DNA of 7,132 bases. It comes from Bacteroidaceae bacterium. Lineage in GTDB: Bacteria > Bacteroidota > Bacteroidia > Bacteroidales > CHK158-818. The notes beneath the pieces were generated by a model. It searched no databases, was not told the origin of the DNA, and saw only the letters and a program-made list of their open reading frames with translations. Shown piece by piece: positions 1 to 4,593 of this stretch. The number at the start of each line of letters is the position of its first letter. Within the stretch, counting starts at the first letter, position 1. Both the position numbers and the translations under genes were made by a program. Where the stretch lies: contig JAFUKV010000068.1 in NCBI GenBank assembly GCA_017467745.1, positions 1 through 7,132 on the forward strand, in the 5' to 3' direction.

Positions 1-663
1 AGTGGAAAATGGGCTAATGCTCCTGAATACGGATTAGCTAAAAAAGGGCTTATCTGTTTGCAAGATCATGGTTATCCGGCTCAGTTCAGAAACATAAAAA
101 TCAAAGAATTACCTCGTAAAACAAAAGAAGTAAACTTATTTAACGGCGTTGACTTAACTGGCTGGGAAGTGTACGGAACAGAAAAATGGTACGTAAAAGA
201 CGGCATATTGATTTGCGAAAGCGGTCCGGATAAAAAATACGGATATTTGGCAACCCGTGATTATTACGACGATTTTGAATTAACAGCAGACTTTAAACAA
301 GAAGCAGACGGTAATTCCGGCATCTTTATCCGTTCGTTCGTCGAACCGGAAGCAAAAGTAAACGGATGGCAAGTAGAAGTAGCTCCCAAAGGCTTCGATA
401 CCGGAGGTATTTACGAATCGTACGGACGAGGCTGGTTAATACAAATCCCCGATGAAAAAGAAAATATACTGAAACCGGGTGAATGGAATACGATGCGCAT
501 TAAAGTTCAAGGAGACAACGTACAAACATGGTTGAATGGACAAGAAATGGTTAATATCAACGATGAAAAAATAGGAAAAGGACAAGGTCGCATCGCCTTA
601 CAAATCCACGATGGCGGAGGTATCAAAGTATTGTGGAAAAATCTGAAAGTGAAAACATTGTAA
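1..663 (+). CDS. Tandem DUF1080 (3-keto-disaccharide hydrolase-like) protein, 3' part only
   Basis: The frame is open from the first base, so the gene starts before the window; 220 residues are visible. Residues 1-37 are the tail of one DUF1080 domain, with the typical ending GLICLQDHGYPAQFRNIKIKEL condensed around the LQDHG and FRNIKI motifs. After a short linker a second complete domain runs from about residue 45 (NLFNGVDLTGWEV, the usual domain opening) to the end, closing with ALQIHDGG and WKNLKVK. DUF1080 (PF06439) is a concanavalin-like beta-sandwich. Characterised members act on 3-keto-glycosides, cleaving the glycosidic bond after C3 oxidation. The next two genes encode a sugar oxidoreductase and a sugar isomerase, which fits that role. 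No signal peptide can be judged because the N-terminus is missing. Family assignment is firm; hydrolase activity and substrate are inferred. Confidence 0.9.
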   Translation, partial: SGKWANAPEYGLAKKGLICLQDHGYPAQFRNIKIKELPRKTKEVNLFNGVDLTGWEVYGTEKWYVKDGILICESGPDKKYGYLATRDYYDDFELTADFKQEADGNSGIFIRSFVEPEAKVNGWQVEVAPKGFDTGGIYESYGRGWLIQIPDEKENILKPGEWNTMRIKVQGDNVQTWLNGQEMVNINDEKIGKGQGRIALQIHDGGGIKVLWKNLKVKTL

Positions 664-682
664 TTATACCCTTTCTATACAA

Positions 683-719
683 AATAAATTATCCTCTCTA
701 AAAAAGAGGATAATTTATT
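683..719 (+). terminator. Perfect 15-bp hairpin after the DUF1080 gene
   Basis: The arms at 683-697 and 705-719 are exact reverse complements with a 7-base loop (CTAAAAA). The hairpin starts 19 bases after the stop codon. The 3' arm is itself T-rich (ATAATTTATT) but no separate U-tract follows, so it may be a weak or partial terminator, or an mRNA 3'-end stabiliser between operon genes, rather than a full stop. The stem is symmetric and would also form in minus-strand RNA. Confidence 0.55.
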
Positions 720-773
720 CCCTCTAAAAAAAACCTAAACACACTAAATATTAATAAGTTAATTTGAATCATT

Positions 774-2279
774 ATGAAGAACATTACCAGAAGAAATTTT
801 TTGAAGGCAAGTGCTTTAACCGCCGTAGGTTTAACAATAGTACCAGGTAAAGTCATGGGTAAAACATTCGGATACACAGCCCCTTCTGATAAACTGAACA
901 TTGCCGGTATCGGTATCGGCGGTATGGGACGACGCAACCTCGCCAATATGAACACCGAAAATATTGTAGCTTTGTGCGATGTTGACTGGAAATATGCGGA
1001 CAAAACATTTAAAGACTATCCGGAAGCCAAACGATTTAAAGATTGGCGTGTTATGTTCGACGAAATGGGTAATTCCATAGATGCTGTTATGGTAGCAACC
1101 CCAGACCACTCACACGCCGGAATAACTGCACATGCCATCACACTTGGGACACACGCCTACACACAAAAACCGTTAACACATTCCGTTTACGAATCCAGAC
1201 TACTTACCAAACTCGCGAAAAAATACAAAGTCGCCACCCAAATGGGAAATCAAGGAAACTCTTTTGATTGGTGCCGGCAAATAGCGGAATGGATACAATC
1301 GGGCATTATCGGCGATGTATACGAAGTACATTGCTGGACAGATCGCCCTATCTGGCCGCAAGGATTACAAAATCCGAAAGGCAATGTAAAAGTACCGAAA
1401 ACATTAGATTGGGATCTGTGGATAGGTCCGGCTAAAAAACGTCCGTATGATCCGGCATACACGCCTTGGAACTGGCGCGGATTCTGGGACTTCGGAACCG
1501 GAGCATTGGGAGACATGGCCTGCCACATCATGGATCCGTTATATTGGGCGCTCGACCTGAAATATCCGACCAAAGTAATAGGCAGCTCAACATTAAGCAA
1601 TTTATATTCACCGCCTCATGCCGAGATAGTAGAATATACTTTCCCCGCCCGTCCACCCAAAGGACGAGTAAAAATGCCGGAAGTTAAAGTTAAATGGTTT
1701 GACGGAGGACTACTCCCGCCCCGCCCCGAAGAACTGGCTCCGGGACAAATGATGGGAGATGAAAACGGCGGTATTATTTTTATCGGTACAAAAGGGAAAA
1801 TAATGACCGGATGTTACGGTATGAACCCAACGTTATTACCTATATCCGCTATGGAAACATTCAATCAGCCCAAACCGTCTATCCCCCGCGTAAAAGGAGG
1901 AAACGGAGATATATGGAATACTAACGCGCACGAACAAGATTGGATCAGGGCTTGTAAAGAATCGGCAAGCAACCGTACGGAAGCATCGTCTAATTTCTCT
2001 TTCTCCGGACCGTTCAACGAAATGGTTGTCATGGGTGTATTAGCCGTTCGTCTGCAAGGTCTGAATCGCGAATTATTATGGGACGGCGAAAATATGCGAT
2101 TCACCAATATATCCGACTCTGACAAAATAAAAATTGTTACCGTCGATAATTTTGCAGTAATAGACGGAGACCCAAAATTCGACCGCCAATTTGCCGATTT
2201 CAGCGCAAAGGCAATGGCCGAAGAATGGGTTAAACATACCTATGAAAACGGATTCTCCTTACCGGAAATGCCCAAATAG
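774..2279 (+). CDS. Tat-exported Gfo/Idh/MocA family oxidoreductase
   Basis: This 501-residue NAD(P)-dependent sugar oxidoreductase begins with a textbook twin-arginine signal (TRRNFLK at residues 5-11, then a hydrophobic stretch to about residue 24), so it should be exported folded, with cofactor bound. The Rossmann part follows: GIGIGGMG at 45-52, the CDVD strand end at 68-71, and ATPDHSH at 108-114. The family EKP motif is QKP here (131-133), with the lysine kept. The C-terminal catalytic part has GDMACHIMDP (246-255), where H251 is the likely catalytic histidine. The start is chosen because the Tat motif directly follows this ATG; no strong Shine-Dalgarno is present, as is usual in Bacteroidota. 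It lies 110 bases after the DUF1080 gene and 73 before a sugar isomerase. The likely role is oxidation of a glycoside at C3, or reduction of the released 3-keto sugar. The sequence does not settle direction or substrate. Confidence 0.92.
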   Translation: MKNITRRNFLKASALTAVGLTIVPGKVMGKTFGYTAPSDKLNIAGIGIGGMGRRNLANMNTENIVALCDVDWKYADKTFKDYPEAKRFKDWRVMFDEMGNSIDAVMVATPDHSHAGITAHAITLGTHAYTQKPLTHSVYESRLLTKLAKKYKVATQMGNQGNSFDWCRQIAEWIQSGIIGDVYEVHCWTDRPIWPQGLQNPKGNVKVPKTLDWDLWIGPAKKRPYDPAYTPWNWRGFWDFGTGALGDMACHIMDPLYWALDLKYPTKVIGSSTLSNLYSPPHAEIVEYTFPARPPKGRVKMPEVKVKWFDGGLLPPRPEELAPGQMMGDENGGIIFIGTKGKIMTGCYGMNPTLLPISAMETFNQPKPSIPRVKGGNGDIWNTNAHEQDWIRACKESASNRTEASSNFSFSGPFNEMVVMGVLAVRLQGLNRELLWDGENMRFTNISDSDKIKIVTVDNFAVIDGDPKFDRQFADFSAKAMAEEWVKHTYENGFSLPEMPK

Positions 2280-2293
2280 TTCATTTTACCACT

Positions 2294-2338
2294 ATCAAGG
2301 CTTCTACTAATAAAAATGCAGGTAGAAGTCTTGATTTT
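2294..2338 (+). terminator. 14-bp hairpin with short T tail after the oxidoreductase gene
   Basis: The arms are 2294-2307 and 2322-2335, with a 14-base loop and a TTTT tail. All 14 positions pair in plus-strand RNA, one of them as G-U. In minus-strand RNA that pair would be a C-A mismatch, which points to function on the plus strand. The next gene starts only 15 bases after the hairpin, so this may be a leaky terminator or a processing/stability element inside an operon. Confidence 0.55.
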
Positions 2339-2352
2339 AATAACTTTACAAT

Positions 2353-3207
2353 ATGAAAAAAACGACACAACAATTTCTCTTCATTTTATTGTGCACTGTA
2401 ATGACTTTACCATTAAACGCACAAACCAAAGCGGAAGCAAACGGATGGAAACTTGCCATTCAATCATTTACATTTCACCGTTTCTCTTTAACGGAAGCCC
2501 TCGATAAAACGCAAGAATTAGGTATCAAATACATAGAAATATATCCGGGACATAAATTAGGCGGAAAATTCGGAGATAAAGTATTTGATTTCAATTTAGA
2601 TGAAGCCACGCAAGAAGAACTGAAAACGCTTGCCGCATCAAAAGGCATTAAAATCATTGCTACCGGAGTAGCTGTACAAGACAATCCGGAAGATTGGGAA
2701 AAATTATTCCGATTCGCAAAAAACATGGACATGGAATTTATTACCGCAGAACCGGCTATTAAAGATTGGGATTTAATAGAAAACTTAGTCAAAAAATATA
2801 ACATCAAGGTTGCTGTACACAACCACCCCAAACCGTCGGATTATTGGACTCCGGACAATCTTTTAGCACAAATCGGCAACCGGAGTAAGAAAATAGGTTC
2901 TTGTTCAGATGTAGGGCATTGGACGCGCGAAGGTTTAAACACATTAGATTGCCTGAAACAATTACAAGGCAGAATTATCTCTTTGCACTTTAAAGACATA
3001 GCGCCTAAGATAGAAGGAGAAAAAGAGCAACACGACGTTATCTGGGGAGACGGCATACTGAACGTAAATGAAATGCTGCGAGAATTAAGACGTCAAGATT
3101 TTGACGGAGTTCTTTCTATCGAATATGAATACAATTGGGACAACTCCGTACCCGATATAAAAAAATGTATCGAATATTACAACCAAGTAACAGAAAGAAT
3201 ATTTTAA
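2353..3207 (+). CDS. Sec-exported TIM-barrel sugar phosphate isomerase/epimerase family protein
   Basis: This 284-residue member of the xylose isomerase-like TIM-barrel family (AP endonuclease 2 fold, PF01261) starts with a Sec signal peptide: a KK n-region, a hydrophobic core at residues 8-20, and likely cleavage in LNA-Q near 23/24. The mature part starts on strand 1 (LAIQSFTFHRFS) and continues through YIEIYPGH. The likely divalent-metal ligands of the family are present: E133 (ITAEP), D186 (SCSDVGHW), H212 (SLHFKD) and E257 (LSIEYE), with HNHP at 156-159 as a second-shell or substrate-binding motif. Related enzymes epimerise or isomerise sugars, and some related barrels cleave 3-keto-C-glycosides. 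Given its neighbours, it probably acts on a keto sugar produced in the periplasm. Which reaction it catalyses cannot be read from sequence. It is the last gene before a strong terminator. Confidence 0.9.
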   Translation: MKKTTQQFLFILLCTVMTLPLNAQTKAEANGWKLAIQSFTFHRFSLTEALDKTQELGIKYIEIYPGHKLGGKFGDKVFDFNLDEATQEELKTLAASKGIKIIATGVAVQDNPEDWEKLFRFAKNMDMEFITAEPAIKDWDLIENLVKKYNIKVAVHNHPKPSDYWTPDNLLAQIGNRSKKIGSCSDVGHWTREGLNTLDCLKQLQGRIISLHFKDIAPKIEGEKEQHDVIWGDGILNVNEMLRELRRQDFDGVLSIEYEYNWDNSVPDIKKCIEYYNQVTERIF

Positions 3208-3228
3208 AAATCATCTTTAAATACATCT

Positions 3229-3269
3229 AACTCCGTCCAAAAAATTTTGGGTGGAGTTTTGATTTTTTT
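3229..3269 (+). terminator. Rho-independent terminator closing the three-gene cluster
   Basis: The arms at 3229-3238 (AACTCCGTCC) and 3249-3258 (GGGTGGAGTT) form 10 pairs in plus-strand RNA, two of them G-U. The A/T-rich loop can add a few more A-T pairs. A tail of TTGATTTTTTT follows at once. It begins 21 bases after the isomerase stop codon. The wobble pairs would be mismatches in the opposite transcript, so the orientation is plus. Confidence 0.8.
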
Positions 3270-3272
3270 CTA

Positions 3273-3302
3273 TTTACATATCAAAATAAATAAATATATT
3301 TG
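3273..3302 (+). promoter_or_regulatory. Likely Bacteroidota-type promoter of oxyR
   Basis: TATATTTG at 3295-3302 matches the Bacteroidota -7 consensus TAnnTTTG exactly. A weaker -33 candidate (TTTA, 3273-3276) lies 18 bases upstream, against a consensus of TTTG about 19-21 bases away. Transcription would begin near 3307, leaving a leader of only about 20 bases. The site sits just after the upstream terminator, which supports independent transcription of oxyR. Confidence 0.4.
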
Positions 3303-3325
3303 TCGGTAAGCAAACACCTTCAGAA

Positions 3326-4222
3326 ATGACAATAGCCCAATTAGAGTATTTAATTGCCGTAGCTAACTACGGAAGTTTCTCAACCGCCGCTGAAAAATGT
3401 TTTGTAACACAGCCCTCTTTGAGCATACAAATTAAAAATTTAGAAGATGAATTAGGTGTTATTTTATTAGACCGTAGCCGCAAACCGGTTGTACCTACCG
3501 AAACGGGAAGCCTAATTATAGAACAAGCGCAAGAAACGATATATTCGTTCGCCAAAATAAAAGATTGCGTCAATTCAATAAGAGGCACCATCGCAGGAGA
3601 ACTTAGAGTAGCTTTCATCCCAACCGTCGCACCGTATTGGGTACATCGGCTGGTTCCTACTATCCTCAAAAAATATCCACTGGTAAGGCTACACATAAAC
3701 GAAATGATTACGCCGAATATTATCGAGGCCTTACATAAAGACCAAATAGACATCGGCATATTGGCCGAAGGCTTTGTCCCGAGCGACATTCAAGAAGAGC
3801 AAATAGCAAAAGACTCTTTCTTTGCCTTTATATCTCCACAGCACCCTTTATATGAAAAAGAAGAAATAGAATTGTCCGATTTGGAAAGCCATAAAATCAT
3901 TTTATTGACAGAAGGACACTGTTTCCGCAACCAAGTAATGTCGCTCTGTTCTCGTTCAAAAACAGACAACCAGCCTTTAACAATAGAATGCGGCTCTATC
4001 GAAACGCTTATCCGCATTACTTTATCAACGAAAGGGATAACAATTATCCCACAAATGGCACTCCCTTACATAGGCGAAAAATTACAGACATGTATTCGAC
4101 CCGTTAAAAGCCAAGAAGCGCACCGAATCATTACATTGGCCAAAGGAAAACACTCTGTAAAAAACGGGCTTATACATGCACTGAAAACCGAATTAATAGA
4201 GATTGCGACAACACCGCCTTAA
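3326..4222 (+). CDS. oxyR: OxyR-type LysR-family peroxide-responsive regulator
   Basis: This 298-residue LysR-type regulator has an N-terminal winged helix-turn-helix: LEYLIAVANYGSFSTAA, then VTQPSLSIQIKNLEDELG, residues 6-44. A linker helix and a periplasmic-binding-protein-like sensor domain follow from about 92. OxyR identity rests on GHCFRNQVMSLC at 197-208, which places C199 and C208 at the same numbers and spacing as the redox pair of E. coli OxyR. T100 (IPT) and T129, which line the peroxide pocket in that protein, are also kept, as is H198. It should act in the cytoplasm, with H2O2 forming a C199-C208 disulfide that activates transcription. No usual target such as dps, a catalase or ahpCF is in the window, so its regulon must lie elsewhere. 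Control of the flanking sugar genes cannot be shown. Confidence 0.92.
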   Translation: MTIAQLEYLIAVANYGSFSTAAEKCFVTQPSLSIQIKNLEDELGVILLDRSRKPVVPTETGSLIIEQAQETIYSFAKIKDCVNSIRGTIAGELRVAFIPTVAPYWVHRLVPTILKKYPLVRLHINEMITPNIIEALHKDQIDIGILAEGFVPSDIQEEQIAKDSFFAFISPQHPLYEKEEIELSDLESHKIILLTEGHCFRNQVMSLCSRSKTDNQPLTIECGSIETLIRITLSTKGITIIPQMALPYIGEKLQTCIRPVKSQEAHRIITLAKGKHSVKNGLIHALKTELIEIATTPP

Positions 4223-4373
4223 CGATTCGGAAAAGAATGCCATTTAGGTATCAACTTTTCTTATTAAATGTTTTCTTGTTTTTTACCATTCTTGCATAAA
4301 CGACAGCAAGTCATCTGAATATCCAATCCACGTAATTCTTGGTGTTTTTTTTAATATCCCGTTTTTTTCTGTT

Positions 4374-4478
4374 TTACATAAATGCAGGTTCTTTCCTATG
4401 ACTACACTTTTTCTTTCTTAATAAAAGTAGCGACAATAAAATTGCTATGAGTATAATAGTTATCGCATATACAATCAT
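4374..4478 (-). CDS. Possible 34-residue single-pass membrane peptide
   Basis: An ATG-started frame of 34 residues and a TAA stop lies inside the intergenic gap. Residues 2-20 are almost wholly hydrophobic (I, L, V, A), followed at once by RKKK and a basic tail. That is the layout of a small membrane protein with its C-terminus in the cytoplasm. No Shine-Dalgarno or consensus promoter is visible. The frame lies about 50 bases beyond the rhamnosidase terminator in the same direction. A/T-rich DNA easily gives Ile/Leu/Lys-rich frames by chance, so this is only a candidate. I do not recognise a family. Confidence 0.22.
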   Translation of the reverse strand: MIVYAITIILIAILLSLLLLRKKKCSHRKEPAFM

Positions 4479-4528
4479 ATATCTATATTTTTGAACTTAT
4501 AATTATGTTATTATCGGTAATTTTCCAT

Positions 4529-4562
4529 AAAAATACCTCTCAGAAATTTTGATTCTGAGAGG
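4529..4562 (-). terminator. Rho-independent terminator of the rhamnosidase gene
   Basis: The arms at 4536-4545 (CCTCTCAGAA) and 4553-4562 (TTCTGAGAGG) pair perfectly over 10 bases with a 7-base loop. Read on the minus strand, the stem is followed by TATTTTTA, the expected U-tract, so it terminates transcription arriving from the right. It lies 31 bases beyond the stop codon of the rhamnosidase gene. On the plus strand only scattered A-rich sequence follows, so it would be a poor terminator for oxyR. Confidence 0.85.
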
Positions 4563-4593
4563 CAGTAAAAAATATTCTCAATAAAGAATAATC

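Larger units (their letters stand above)
4223..4593. other. A/T-rich convergent intergenic region
   Basis: This 371-base gap lies between the 3' ends of oxyR and the rhamnosidase gene. It is much richer in A and T than the flanking genes. It contains a minus-strand terminator at 4529-4562 and a possible 34-residue membrane peptide on the minus strand at 4374-4478. Several short stop-bounded minus-strand frames lie at 4264-4417. No clear terminator for oxyR is visible; the best candidate is a weak CTTGC/GCAAG stem at 4291-4309. No tRNA or recognisable repeat is seen. Confidence 0.6.

Noticed and set aside
58..663. TTG at 58 as the start of a 201-residue DUF1080 protein
   Set aside because: The same frame is open back to base 1, and the residues before the TTG continue a recognisable DUF1080 domain, so the gene starts upstream of the window.
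745..773. Promoter directly before the oxidoreductase gene
   Set aside because: TTAATTTG resembles the -7 element but lacks the required TA at its start, has no -33 TTTG, and lies almost at the start codon.
1250..1600. 116-codon minus-strand open frame inside the oxidoreductase gene
   Set aside because: It is an antisense shadow of a conserved coding region with no domain features or start context.
3367..3789. 140-codon minus-strand open frame inside oxyR
   Set aside because: It is fully antisense to a well-supported gene and its translation shows no recognisable domain; it is a shadow frame.
4486..4493. TATTTTTG on the plus strand matching the -7 consensus
   Set aside because: There is no -33 element at the right distance and no plus-strand gene downstream; such matches are expected by chance in A/T-rich DNA.
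4223..4593. Insertion sequence or attachment site in the intergenic gap
   Set aside because: I see no terminal inverted repeats, flanking direct repeats or transposase fragments; the only inverted repeat is the rhamnosidase terminator.
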